Shown here: one piece after another, positions 1 through 10,982 of the stretch | Numbering within the stretch: the first letter of the stretch is position 1 | Layout: each line of letters opens with the position of its first letter | DNA from: Capsicum annuum | Taxonomy: Eukaryota; Streptophyta; Magnoliopsida; Solanales; Solanaceae | Assembly: GCF_002878395.1 (NCBI RefSeq) | Contig: NC_061115.1 | Coordinates: forward strand, 209,702,380-209,766,379 | DNA: 64,000 nucleotides | Direction of reading: 5' to 3' | Program-made: the position numbers and the translations under genes | The notes under the pieces: generated by a model | The model's database searches: none | The model's input: the letters and a program-made list of their open reading frames with translations, nothing else | What the model was told of the DNA's origin: nothing

Positions 1-269
1 TCAGACATTAAAGTCAGTTATTTAGTATTCATATTCTCATTTTACATCTTAGTTTAATAGTATTTTGTTAGATTCAGACAGTTTCTTTTTAGATTCTTAT
101 TTCGGTATTGATTCAGTAATAAAACCTTATGGAAATATCAATTGTTTTTTTGCAATTATGATATTATTATTCAGTGCTCATGGCAGGTACTAGCTCATGG
201 GTTAGCTTATGGTCCCCTTAAGACTGGAAGCACCGTGTGATGCCCAGGGTTTACTCTCAGGGCATTACA
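1..269 (+). repeat. 3' end of a Tekay-like LTR
   Basis: The stretch ends in 'gggcattaca' at 260-269. It is preceded by a 'gttagcttatggtcccc...agcaccgtgtgatgccc' block that closely matches the last ~90 bp of the LTRs ending at 24266 and 32077. Those LTRs belong to a complete Ty3 element in this window, so this is most likely the right end of a related LTR (solo, or of an element extending left). The left end is outside the window and no target duplication can be checked. Confidence 0.6.
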
Positions 270-1010
270 TATTTTTTCTTAATCAAGGTCTAAGATGATA
301 TATAGTCTTCTCCATCTCCCCTTTCTTGCACAGGAATTCTCCCAAGCACCTTCTGTTGTATAATAGTCTCCTTGAGCAACCCATCCATATAAATTAGACC
401 AGGGGAATTTCTATTGGTTTTCCATTCTTATTTGTTGTAGTGCGAGGCTTCGGAGGCCTTTCAAAAGTCCATTGCACTATTAAAATCGGCCCAATCACTA
501 TTGAATATTTATGTTGCCGCCAAAAACTTAAACCCTTCTCCAAACTTGAACAATAAATATGAGCAAAATCATCATTAAATTGTAATAGAGAATCGACACC
601 ACCATCTTGGAACTCTTCGGCCTTATCAGTTTACACCTATCAAACTAAACTGTAAAATGGAGGATCTTGTTTTAAGGATCAATGTCTAATAGGTAAAAAA
701 ACTGCATTCACAAGATCATTATACTTTATGTGTGTTTGTCACGATAGCCTTATCAATAATACATAACTCCTACGTATGAAATTGGATCCATTCATCTGCA
801 CACACCTTATTCTTCCCACCCTATCAATGTCAAATAGTGTTTATTAATCTGCATGCATGTGATGACTGTTAAAAAAGAGGTGAACTGCTGTGACTTTTTG
901 TCTAACACATTCAAAATAACTGGTGAATCAAATTCCCCATCTGTTGTAACTGATGAATCACCTGTTAGAAGAAATTAAAACATATCTTCCAGGCTCCAAT
1001 AGATGGTCCA
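270..1010. other. No gene seen; weak repeat only
   Basis: No supported reading frame. A segment at 877-920 ('gaactgctgtgactttttgtctaacacattcaa') is repeated in diverged form and the same orientation at 1272-1313. This suggests that a small internal duplication brackets the first palindrome array. Confidence 0.4.
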
Positions 1011-1012
1011 TT

Positions 1013-1145
1013 TGTCACAAAGATAATTCATATATTGCAACAGATGTCTCATTTGTTGCATATACAAACCATCTATCGCAACAAATGATAAATCTATTGC
1101 GATAGTGGGTTATCTATTGTGACAGGATGATATGTTGCAACGGCT
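1013..1145. repeat. 21-bp phased degenerate palindrome array (left)
   Basis: Copies of the degenerate motif TGTTGCAACAGAT start near 1013, 1033, 1054, 1074, 1095, 1115 and 1133, a spacing of 18-21 bp. This is the same motif as the larger array at 4714-5360. It lies on the opposite flank of the MULE transposase remnant. Confidence 0.75.
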
Positions 1146-1554
1146 CAATAATAATGGTTGTTATTAAGTCTCAAACCATTTTGAAAGGTGAGAAATGTGA
1201 ATGTAAAAGAAAAAGTTGACTTTTCACAAAAAATAAAAATCCAGCAGTTTGAATGTAATTAATACAATGGAGCTGAACAGTCATGCCTTTTTGCCTAACA
1301 CAGTCAGATTCAATCCTCTATGAATAAGTCATTCTTTAATCTTCATTCTACTCCACTTTTATTTATTTCTTGCATTTTGTATTTCGTATTACATTTTCAA
1401 TCACTTGTATTCAAAGAGCATATCCCTTACTCGTTGAGGTAAGTATTTTTTTTCTATATAAATCTACCAATTGATAGTATACATTGTATCAAATTATGAC
1501 TCTTTTTTTTACTTTTGTGTTTATATTTTTTGTTAATTAATGCATGTTCTAGAT

Positions 1555-1755
1555 ATGGTTGATCCTGTTTGGAACATTACTATTTTGCGCGACACCGTGC
1601 GGAAACTTCAGAAGCAGGTTAACGAAATGCAGAGGGAGTTGGTCGCCGTGAGAGCAAGGATGTTTAGAGAGATGCAGAGGCTGGTGAGGGTCCTGCTGCT
1701 GCCGGTTGATTGGCCAGCTGACAATAATAATGATGATAATAATAATAGTAGGTAG
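1555..1755 (+). CDS. Small hypothetical coiled-coil protein, intron in leader
   Basis: A 66-residue frame starting MVDPVWN is denser in G+C than its AT-rich surroundings. Residues ~10-45 have a heptad-like, charged, probably coiled-coil pattern (TVRKLQKQVNEMQREL and following). The end is a run of Asn/Asp. Upstream, a good donor (GTAAGT at 1439) and an acceptor (TTCTAG ending 1552, after a T-rich tract) suggest a leader intron of ~114 bp, so I prefer the Met at 1555 over the in-frame Met at 1540, which lies inside that putative intron. It lies between palindrome arrays at 1013-1145 and 2055-2165, so it may be cargo or an accessory frame of the MULE. Family not recognised; expression unknown. 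Confidence 0.35.
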   Translation: MVDPVWNITILRDTVRKLQKQVNEMQRELVAVRARMFREMQRLVRVLLLPVDWPADNNNDDNNNSR

Positions 1756-2054
1756 AATGTGTTTCTTCTCTTAGCGTATGTATTTTAATTCTTTTATATC
1801 GGATTTATACCTTATGTATTTTATTTTTCATTTAATGAAAAAAAATTAATTGATTTTGTTTTTTTAATTCTTATTTAATTTTTATTTTGTCTATTTCTTC
1901 TTCTATACATGTTAACATGTCGACGGTTGGAGGAAAGGAACAATTTTGAATCCAGTAGCAATAGCAATTTTGACTTTTGAGTTCTTTCAATAGATGGACC
2001 ATGTGCTGGAACAACTTGGTCATCAGTTGGATTTCTGTTAATATATTACCCATC

Positions 2055-2165
2055 TGTTGCGACAGATTTGTCATTTGTTGGAGGATAATATTCTATTTTT
2101 GACCCATCTGTTTCAATAGATGAGTAATTTGTTGAAAATAATTTTGTGGTCTGTTGTATTTAGTT
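2055..2165. repeat. Short palindrome array next to the MULE 3' end
   Basis: Motif copies start near 2055, 2076, 2109, 2130 and 2152, again with ~21-bp steps apart from one longer gap. They match the motif of the arrays at 1013-1145 and 4714-5360. The array lies just downstream of the transposase stop side (the gene is on the minus strand). Confidence 0.6.
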
Positions 2166-2356
2166 CATGTTTTGCCTCTTTTTATTGATCCGCGAGTTAT
2201 TAAAAAGGATATTCTATATAATAAATGATAACATATATATTCACAACAATAAGTTAAATATATAAAGTCCACAACAAACAACAATACAAGTTTTGCAATT
2301 ACAACTATCATGGTCGATTACGATCCGGACATATAGTTCATTTGTGGCTAGTGCTC

Positions 2357-4519
2357 TTATATATGGAGCACTTGTTTCTTCTTGATGGATGATTCTCTGA
2401 TTCCACGCTTCCCATTATTTGGCCTTCTTCCTAATTTGATAGTGCTTGGGTCAATATATGGAAGAGATATTAATCTTACCAAAAGCTCTACAGGAACAAC
2501 CCCGAATTCTTCGGGAGGTATCGGAGTAATATGCCCACTATATGCCATTGTATATTTTTCTATCGAAAAATATGGAGAGGAGTACTCATAAATTTTAGTT
2601 CTATATTTTGCACCGTATTGAGCTAGAAGTGCTACCATAGCATGTGGACAAGGTATTTTGTTCAAGTCAAAAACTCTGCACGTACAAGATCTTGTTTGAT
2701 GATCGACTGTGGCAACATCACCATGACCATTGATACTGAACTTGTAATCTACTAGTTGATGCGATAATAACCTATTCCCTATACAGATGTTATTGATATT
2801 ATTATTTTTCCTTCTAGAACAAATGGGGTTCCTACGTCCTCGAACTCCACACGCCTTTCGTGAAAAAATTGGCCATACTTCTAGTTTATTATTTCAAATA
2901 AAGCCATGATGGAAAATTCTCTTTCATCACCAAACAATGAATTCACCAATTCAACTATGTTTTACGTCATAATATTGTATCTATACAAAAGAATCACTTA
3001 GTACGACATCATACTAAACCTGTAACTCAAACAAGATATTAAATTCATAAGAATATACCTATTTGTCGGACAGAATGCCCGACTCCATCTCTTGAAACTG
3101 ACACGTACGAGATGTTCTGTTGCCTTAGGATGCATATCCGTAATTTGATTGAAATGGTCTAAAAAAATTCTCTCTACTATATGCTTTAGCTGCTCTATAA
3201 AAAAGGGTCACGATCCTTTCATTGTGAAAGTTAGTCTGAATGTTCTCTCTAAGATGTCTGATGCAATAATCAAAGTGAGCTGAAGTGAAAATTGAACCCA
3301 TCTTTGGAATACTTGGATGCCTATCCGAAACAAAACACGAAACAAAACACAACTCTTTGGCATCTTTGATGCAGCTTCACAGTTCAAAAAAATATCCATA
3401 AGAGGCATCATATTTCTTATCCGCTACACAAAAAACAACAGGAAAGATGTGATTCTCCTCATCCTGTGCCACCTCCGCTAGTAGAACTCCATTATACCTG
3501 TTCCTCAAGAAGGTACCATTGACGGCTATGCCTTTTCTCAAATGTCGAAAACCTTGAATCCAAGCACCATAGGATACAAAAAAGTATTTGAACCTTTCAT
3601 TTTCATCAACATGCAATACCGTCTTACTTTCTAGGTTTGTGGACTCAAGCATGTAACGTTAAGCATCAAGGACTGCATACCCATGCTCGTGTGTCCCCCT
3701 AACCAAGTCCTGAGCAATCCCCATGGCTGTATATATCTTCCAATAACTAACTAAGACACTCAGTTTTGTAAGGATTTGATTGGCCATAACCCTTGAAGAA
3801 GGGCCTTTGTCATTTGAGAATCTATTCTTGAAATATTTACCGAGGACCTTTGCCGTGGTGTGAAGATTTTGGCTCAAGATATGCTCCGAACCACATGTGT
3901 TATACTTTTCATATTTATGAATGACGAATCTGTCAGAACTTAAGTACTTCATCGCTCTCAACCACCACTTGCAGTTCGGATTAGCACATTTGTAGCAAAA
4001 GACTTTGCTCAAATTAATCACCTTTATTATTATGAAATCTTTTTTCAAGCAAGAAATAAACAAAGTAGTAGATAATTCTTTATTGTCCATGAATGACATT
4101 TCCTTGTAAGAGTCGGTCTCGTCATCTCGATGATTTCCAAACTGTATCGATTGAGAAGAACTACCCACTATATTGGTCGCATCAACGGGATTAAGTATTT
4201 GATCATTATCTGGAATATTCATGTCTAGATTATTAAACCTATCATCAAAGATGTCTTGTTGTTCTTCTTATTCTATATTCTGGTTCTCATTCTCTCTCGT
4301 CTTTTCAACTATGTACACCCTTAACACCGGCCTGGATAAATCACTAATATAAGCACACAATCGAACCTGATCGATTATCTTGAAAGGTAGTATCCTCTGA
4401 TTTTTAAAGGAGTTGTGCATATAGCTGATGACGAGTTCTTGCGGTTGATAATTCAGTCCACAATAACTGATGATTAATTTCACAAAATCATCATACGAAA
4501 CATCACTTTGGACAATCAT
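2357..4519 (-). pseudogene. MuDR-type (MULE) transposase, decayed
   Basis: Read on the minus strand, collinear frames reproduce the MuDR/MURA architecture. The N-terminal part (4519-4268) is followed by the MuDR DNA-binding region (4222-3659, with 'CANPNCKWWLRAMK' and 'H' ligands further on). The transposase core (3652-3125) has 'AVNGTFLRNRYNG' and 'SDRHPSI'. The SWIM zinc finger (2700-2640) reads CTCRVFDLNKIPCPH, and a typical MURA tail follows to 2357. Stops at 4267, 3658 and 3376 and several frame changes break the gene. The first catalytic Asp of the usual VDGTFL motif is Asn here, so the protein would be inactive even if the frames were joined. It probably mobilised the flanking palindrome-array DNA; no clear long terminal inverted repeats were found by eye. 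Confidence 0.85.
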
Positions 4520-4713
4520 ACCTATTGTCTCTAGTATTTCACCTTTCTTTTAATGCCATACATATTGATTGCTCTTATCGATCCATTGACCATGACAATC
4601 CACCCCTATTTTTATTGATCACTCGATTAGTGGTACATAAATAAAGTCATTCGTTAAAAAAATTAACAGTGATTGCATAGTGCCATAGCATAAATCCCAA
4701 TAAATATGTAGTC

Positions 4714-5360
4714 TGTTGGAACAGGTGAAAAATAAGTTGCAATAGGTAAGTGATCAGTCGCAATAGATTACTTACCTGTTGGGATTCATGTTACGCTCTT
4801 GAAGCTAATTTCAACAGACAAGTCATTTGTTGTAACAAGTGAATCATATGTTGCAACAGACTATACATCTGTTGTAACAGATAAAGCGTCTGTTGGGATA
4901 GATGTTGCAGTACTAAAGAACCTTTGAAGCTGATTCCAATATATAAGTGACATATTACAACAGATAATTAACTTGTTGCGATAGATGACTTACCTGTTGC
5001 AATAGACGACGTGTCTATTGGAATTGAGTTTAGGTTCTATTGCAACAAGTTACTAATTTGTTGCAACAGATATTTACCATGTTGCAATAGATGACACGTC
5101 TGTTGGAATTGAGTTCAGGTTCTGTTGCAACAGATATTTACCCTGTTGCAATAAATAACTAATCTGTTGCAACAGATGGGTCATATGTTGAAATAGATGA
5201 CCTATCTATTCGATTCATGTTACGGCACTGCAGACCCATAAACATGATCCAATATATGAGTCTTCCATTGCAACATATGGCTCATCTGTCACAATAGATG
5301 ATTGATTTGTTTAAATATATGGCTCTTATGTTGCATTCATGTTGTGTGCTATCTATTGTT
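4714..5360. repeat. Large 21-bp phased palindrome array (right)
   Basis: More than 20 copies of a degenerate palindrome, best copy ATCTGTTGCAACAGAT (5162-5177, perfectly self-complementary). Starts of the TGTTG core fall at 4714, 4735, 4756, 4777; 4807, 4828, 4849, 4870, 4891; then 4953, 4974, 4995, 5016, 5038, 5059, 5080, 5101, 5123, 5144, 5165, 5186, 5207; and 5266, 5287, 5308, 5329. Steps are 21 or 22 bp, close to two turns of B-DNA. The array is upstream of the transposase start (minus-strand gene), where subterminal binding sites would lie. Confidence 0.85.
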
Positions 5361-5935
5361 GAAAAAATAGCATAATGGCAATTACTCAGATGAAAAATCA
5401 ACTAAAAGTCATAATTTGACTTACCAAAGTCTCCTATGAAGTAATGCCAAAGTGGAAAGTGATGTACAAAATAAAATTTGACCTAAGAAATTGATCAAAT
5501 AGCAGCAGTAGTGGTAACAACAACAATGGTCAACAAGAAGAAGATGAAGATGATAATGAAGTAGAAGATGATGATAATGAAGCAAAAGATGATGAATAAA
5601 GTAGCAGCGATAATGAACAACAAAAATCGCTAAGAGAGAGAAAACAACAATGGATGAGAAGAGAGAAATGTGCCTTTTCCCCTCCATTTTCTGTTATATT
5701 AGATAAATATTTGGATCAAAGCGTAAATTTAAAAACTTGTGGGTTATTCTCAAACTTACCCAACTTTCTTAATCCATAATAAAGCAATTGTCACTTACTC
5801 TCAATTATTAAGACTTGAATCACCTACACCTCATTGTCAAACTCTTTTATCACTTTTAGTTCAAAACCCCAACTAACATCTTACAACAAAAATCTATTTA
5901 AAGATTATTAATTAATTCATATTTATTTCTCATTT
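5361..5935. other. No gene supported; acidic low-complexity stretch
   Basis: 5510-5610 is a GAA/GAT-rich tract that would read as Glu/Asp repeats on the plus strand (and as a spurious hydrophobic frame on the minus strand). No start, domain or splice context supports a gene. It could be a remnant of the acidic tail of a MULE-linked gene. Confidence 0.35.
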
Positions 5936-6180
5936 CATATATATATATATATATATAATAAAGGAGAATAGTCTAGCATGAGGTTATGACAAGTGGCATC
6001 TTGAGAATTAACATCTTACAACAAATATCTATTTTATAGATTATTAATTAATTCATATTTATTTCATATTTTATATCTATATATAACTAGAGAGAATAGT
6101 CTAGCATGAGGTTATGATAAGTGGCGTAGTGAGACCTAAAATCTTACAACAAAAATCTGTTATATAGATTATTAAGTAAT
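5936..6180 (+). repeat. Two tandem Helitron-type 5' terminal modules
   Basis: After an (AT)n run (5936-5957), the block 'aaggagaatagtctagcatgaggttatgacaagtggc' occurs at about 5961 and again near 6090. Each is followed by 'acatcttacaacaaaaatct' and 'agattattaattaattcatat'. The same module occurs about seven times at 55005-55960. The sequence resembles 5' ends of plant non-autonomous Helitrons; this assignment rests on recall of the family style, not on a search. Confidence 0.5.
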
Positions 6181-6289
6181 TCATATATATATTAGTGAAT
6201 AATCAATTAGTAAGAAAAAATAATTATGACCAAAAAGTCATTTTAAAAAAGATGACATCCTTTAAAATATATAAATAATTAATTTAAGT

Positions 6290-6428
6290 AATATAAATAA
6301 TAGTATTATAAGAAAATAAATATTAATGATCTTATTACAATTGAGTAAAAGAAATATTACAAGAAAAAATCAATTAAGAGAATAACCAATTAATAAATAG
6401 TAACCGATCAATTTATATAGAAAAAATT
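6290..6428 (+). repeat. Left copy of the direct repeat flanking the pararetrovirus
   Basis: 'atataaataatagtattat...gatcttattacaattgagtaaa...aaatcaattaag...ttatatagaaaaa' aligns along its whole length with 11236-11365. The copies are in the same orientation, one on each side of the pararetrovirus remnant. Confidence 0.6.
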
Positions 6429-6437
6429 ATAGAACTT

Positions 6438-8760
6438 TTGAAAGAAGTTTCAGATGAGAAACTACGTGAAAATATTATTAATTTGTCTACTAGTTCAAAA
6501 CTTAGTACTTCTAAAACTGCTGATAGTCATACCTTTACTTCTAAAACTATTGATAGCAATTATTTTTTGCCTTATTCTTTAGCAGAACTTAATAGACATC
6601 TTGCTATGAGTTATGCTCCTGGTAAAGATACTTCTTTTGATGATTTAAAAATTGAAGTTGAAAACTTGAAAAAGGAGATTAAATCTCTTAAATAAAATCA
6701 AATGATTTGTGATCACAAAATTTTGAAAATTGAGAAAGATATTTCTCCCACACAGATTTTCAAAGGAAAAGAAAAAATTTTCTCAGAAAGTGTTACAAAT
6801 GCTATTCAAAATTTCCTTGATTTAAAAAATAATTATTTTTTGGGAATGATGCAAATTGTTACTACTCATAAGTGATATATTAAATGGACTATTTTGATTG
6901 ATAATCATTTCTCAGTAATTAATATTGCTATGATTGATAGTGGAGCTGATGTTAGCTGCATCCAAGAAGAATTAATTCCTACAAAATATTTTCATAAAAC
7001 TACTCATGTAGTTAAAGCTGCATTTGGACCTGCTCCAAACACTCATATTTGTCAGAATAAAGTATGCATACCACATTTCTTCTTTTTGGTAAAAAAATCA
7101 GTTATACCCTTCAATTATACTTGGAACTTCTTTATAAATGCTATTTATCCTTACACTCATCTTGATGCAAAAGGATTTACTGCTACTTACAAAAATAAAG
7201 AGATATCTTATTCTTTTGTTACGGACCCCGTAACCAGAGATATTAATGCTTTAATTGATATGAAGCAAAAACATCTTAATTTTTTACAGCTTGAATTACT
7301 TAGCACGAATATTTGTGATACAATGAAATCTGCTAAAATACAGGAAAAAATTAAATGAATCTCTGAACAAATGGTTGTTGATATTTATGCTGCTCAGTGC
7401 TTTTTGGAATTGCAGAAGGCATATTGTTACTCTTCCTTATGAAGATAATTTTTGTGAGGATGATATCCCAAAGAATTCATGACCTCGTCAAATGAATGCT
7501 GAATTAGTTGAATTATGTAAAAAAGAGATTGATAATCTGTTACAAAAAGGTTTGATAAAGCCTTCAAAATCGCCTTGGTCATGTACTATTTTTTATGTTA
7601 TTAACGCCGCAGAAAAGAAATATGGTGTTCCCAGGTTGGTGATAAATTATAAACCTTTGAATAAATATTTAAAATGAATTTGATTTCCTATTCCAAATAA
7701 AAAAAGATTTATTATCTCGGTTATACGACGCCAATATATTTTTAAATTCAATTTAAAATTGGAATATTGACAAATTCAAATATTTAAAGAGCACACTTAT
7801 AGAACTGCTTTTAATGTTCCTTTTGGACAATATGAATGGAATGTCATGCCGTTTGGTTTGAAAAATGCCCCATCAAAATTCCAGAAAATAATGAATGATA
7901 TATTTAATCCTTATTAAGATTTCATCATCGTTTATATTTATGACATCCTTTTGTTTTCTAAAATATTTTAATTGCATATCAAGCATCTTGAAATTTAAAA
8001 AAAAAAAATTGATACAGAATGGTTTGGTGATATCTAAGCCAAAAATAAGTTTATTTCAAAAAGATGTTAGATTCTTAGGACATAATATCTGTCAAGGAAA
8101 GATTACTCTCATTCAGAGATCCATTGATTTTGCTTCTAATTAAATTCCCTGATATTATAACTGACAAGACTCAATTGCAGAGATTTTTGAGAAGCTTGAA
8201 TTATATTTCCCGCTTTTATGAGAATTTATCTTGTGATTTAGCCCCGTCATACGATAGGCTAAAAATGATTATAAAGGAGCGTGGATGGATAGTCATACAA
8301 ATCTTGTTAAACATATTAAACAAAGTGTTAAAACCTTACCCTGTTTGACTTTAGCCAATCCTGCTTGGCAAAAACTCATTGAGACGGATGCGTCTAATAT
8401 TGGTTATGGTGAAATACTGAAGCAAGTTAAACCCCATAATAAAACTGAATACTTGATAAGATTTCATTCAGGTAAATGGACTGATAGTCAAAGAAAATAT
8501 GCTACGGTAGCTCATGAAATGCTAACCATTGTTAAATGTGTTCTGAAATTTCAAGATGATCTTTATAATCAAAAGTTTTTGATAAAAATTGATGCTCAAT
8601 CTATGAAGTATATGTTTGATAAAGATTTCAAACATGATGCTTCAAAGTTAATATTTGCAAGGTGGCAAACCCAATTAGCCCCTTTTGATTTTGAGATTCA
8701 GTATAAAAAAAGAAAGTGATAATTTCCTCCCTGATTTCTTATCTAGGAAATATCTCAGTT
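6438..8760 (+). pseudogene. Caulimovirid protease-RT-RNase H polyprotein remnant
   Basis: The order is a coiled-coil-like linker (6438-6695); an aspartic protease with DSGAD (6936-6950) in a 154-residue frame; an RT palm start with 'LLQKGLIKPSKSPWSC' and 'PRLVINYKPLNKYL' (7492-7677); RT core 'FGQYEWNVMPFGLKNAPS' (7820-7875); and RNase H (8285-8719) with ETDAS, the AHEM Glu and the KIDAQ Asp, closing with a 'FLPDFLSR'-type tail. The RT active-site box, normally YIDD, reads YIYD at 7933-7944, so the first catalytic Asp is lost. Stops and frameshifts occur at about 6693, 6874, 7356, 7480, 7675, 7915 and 8141. It would have copied viral pregenomic RNA; it cannot do so now. Confidence 0.85.
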
Positions 8761-8970
8761 AAAATGAATTCTTATACAATATTTCTTACTGAAAAACTTT
8801 GATTACCATTTTAAAGGTAATTCCGTTATACAGAGAGCTTCAGAATATCATAATTGATAAAGTCATCCATGATATGGCTGAAGAATAATTTTCTATCTTT
8901 AATAATGAATAAATTAGAGATATTGACTGGTATGATTTAGAAATATCTAATTAATTGTGCTATTTGCAGT

Positions 8971-10397
8971 ATGGCTACTGACCCTTCATGGAAGATGGCC
9001 AGAGAAAAAGGATAGGGCAGATTAGGAAGAAGATCAGTCTCTGGCGGAAAGGAAAGATCATCCCCAAACAGATTATATTCGCAGGGATTGTCATACAGAT
9101 CCTCATCTAATTCTCCAGTTATACAAATGGGAAATAGAAGTGTGATAAACTCCAAGGTATCGCAGAAAGGAGGATCCTCATCATCTACTTCTATCCATCT
9201 GGATGATATTTCAGAAGATATACGGATAATTGCAAGCTTATTTAGCAGCTCAAAAGTAAAGTGATACATTTGCTTCAATTACAAAAGATAATGATGATAC
9301 CAAGCCTTATGAAAAGCTAGAAAACAAAGAAATGATATTTCTTATTAAGAACTCTGAGATTCATAGGCAAAATGAATCATGGAAGATACTCCACAAATAT
9401 TTCATAAATAATTTATATTTTTCAGATGAGTCATACAAAACCCGTTCTTATTATGAAATCATTCTCAGTACCACAGGGAGTGCAGAATGCGAATATTTCT
9501 CTTGTTATAGCAGTGAAGAGAACGTTTATAACTTTTCTAAAATTGTTATTAAACGGATTATAATCGTAGAAGATTGGGAAATGACCACTATGACATATGC
9601 AGATATTGCTCAAAGGTTCCAAAATAAATTTTACTTATTAGGACTATTTTCAGGACTTTGATAAAGTCCTTTATTATAATAATGATAGACATAAGCATAA
9701 AAAGTATGTGCAAAGACCTTTGCAGAACTAATACCAAATTGGTTTTTAAATTGGTGGTCCTATCATGATCCAACCATTCAGATATTGACAGATTCATTTT
9801 TGAAGTTATACAAAGAATGGGCCAAAGTCTCTCCTCAGTTAAACGAATTATATCATGCAGATCATGTCTGCAATTTGAATAAAATTGATCAAATGTTTTT
9901 TTTCATAGAATTCTCTATTTCTTGGATTCATAAATGGGCTCCGAAATTCGAATTCACAAGAGAACAAATTCCATGTTTATACAGGATATTTTATAATAAT
10001 TTTTGAGACAAATTAATGAGAAAGGATCCCCAAAAAAAAATTGCATGGACAAAAACTCTTGAACTCTATTAAAAATAAGGTTCAAGAATATTCAATAGCC
10101 CCTCAACAAAATATTATCGAGAAAAATCCACTAAAACACATTGCAAGAAGAATCATTGTACATGACGGCGACAGAATTGAAATGATACAAAACTATTTGG
10201 AAGAAGTTCGAAAAAATCTGATGAAATCAGTTGAAAGTCGTGACAAATCAGATACGTCAATGAAGAGTATAACTAGCGAAGATATCGCCGAAGAAGATGT
10301 TGAAGACTCACAATCTATTCCTTCAGATAGACCTCTGTCAGAAGATTTCATTACAAGAACGGAAGAATTTCTTAAAAAAATTAAAAGGGAAGAATAA
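8971..10397 (+). pseudogene. Caulimovirid ORF downstream of RT, broken
   Basis: Starts at an ATG (8971, MATDPSWKMAREKG) and meets a stop after 14 codons. It continues in the same frame as a Ser-rich stretch, then shifts to 9332-9661 ('MTYADIAQRFQNKFY'), 'WFLNWWSYHDPTIQIL' (9745-9790), 9785-10006, and a charged tail at 10041-10397 ending FLKKIKREE. The position after RT/RNase H matches the transactivator/inclusion-body ORF of Caulimovirus- and Solendovirus-type genomes; that role is inferred from position only. The acidic, Ser-rich tail (SEDIAEEDVEDSQS) looks disordered. At least two frameshifts and three stops. Confidence 0.6.
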
Positions 10398-10422
10398 AGT
10401 ATGGTATACTATTCCCAGATGC

Positions 10423-10569
10423 CTGTATAGTAAAATCACCATGCATGAGACCCGGATGTGGGACCCTTAGTACTATTGGCAAATTTCTACACAGTAGATT
10501 CACTATGTATGAGATCCGAATGTGGAACCCATTTTACTGTTCTTAGATTTTTTTTCTTTTCTATAAATA
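10423..10569 (+). promoter_or_regulatory. Pararetroviral promoter with duplicated 64-bp repeat and TATA box
   Basis: 10423-10486 and 10487-10550 are imperfect tandem copies of 64 bp. Examples are 'atgcatgagacccggatgtg' against 'atgtatgagatccgaatgtg', and 'aaattt' against 'agattt' at the ends. They sit just upstream of TATAAATA (10562-10569). This is where the enhancer part of a 35S-type promoter would be. Placement after the last viral ORF fits the caulimovirid layout. Confidence 0.65.
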
Positions 10570-10678
10570 AGTGCCTTCATTTGTTAAGGAAGGAAGAAGC
10601 TTTTAATTTTTCTTTTTCCTTTCTAAGGCGCTCTCTCTCTAGTTCTTCATCTCTTCTGTATAATATTCTCCAGTTTGA

Positions 10679-10684
10679 AATAAA
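10679..10684 (+). terminator. Pararetroviral poly(A) signal AATAAA
   Basis: AATAAA lies ~115 bp after the TATA box, downstream of a CT-rich stretch (10628-10670). In caulimovirids the poly(A) signal lies a short way past the transcription start, giving terminally redundant RNA; this spacing fits that plan. Confidence 0.5.
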
Positions 10685-10982
10685 AGTCTGCAATTAATTA
10701 TTATTCTAGCCTTGCATTCAGCCAATTAAGGTATTTGTTTCTTATTTTGATTTGAGTTCTTTAATACCCTCTCTCCCCCTCTAGTCGTGACTATGTCCAA
10801 CTAAGTAATTTCATATCTATGCTGAAGATCTAACTTCTCTTATATAATAACTATGAAAGATCTAGACTCTATCAAAATATAAAGAAATTTTTCTATAGTT
10901 TTTTGATTTGATTTTGAAATGGTTGTACAGTTGAATTTGGTACTGCTTGTGTTGGCTTTGTCTTAGTGACTATGTCTACCAA

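Noticed and set aside
4714..5360. CRISPR-like regular repeat array
   Set aside because: The repeats are degenerate, the linkers are ~5 bp with no unique spacers, and every neighbouring feature is from a plant genome.
5421..5687. 88-codon minus-strand frame
   Set aside because: It is the antisense of a GAA/GAT-rich low-complexity tract and yields only Leu/His/Tyr runs.
10458..10697. 79-codon frame downstream of the viral ORF
   Set aside because: It crosses the promoter repeat, TATA box and CT-rich leader and has Ser/Phe runs typical of CT-rich DNA.
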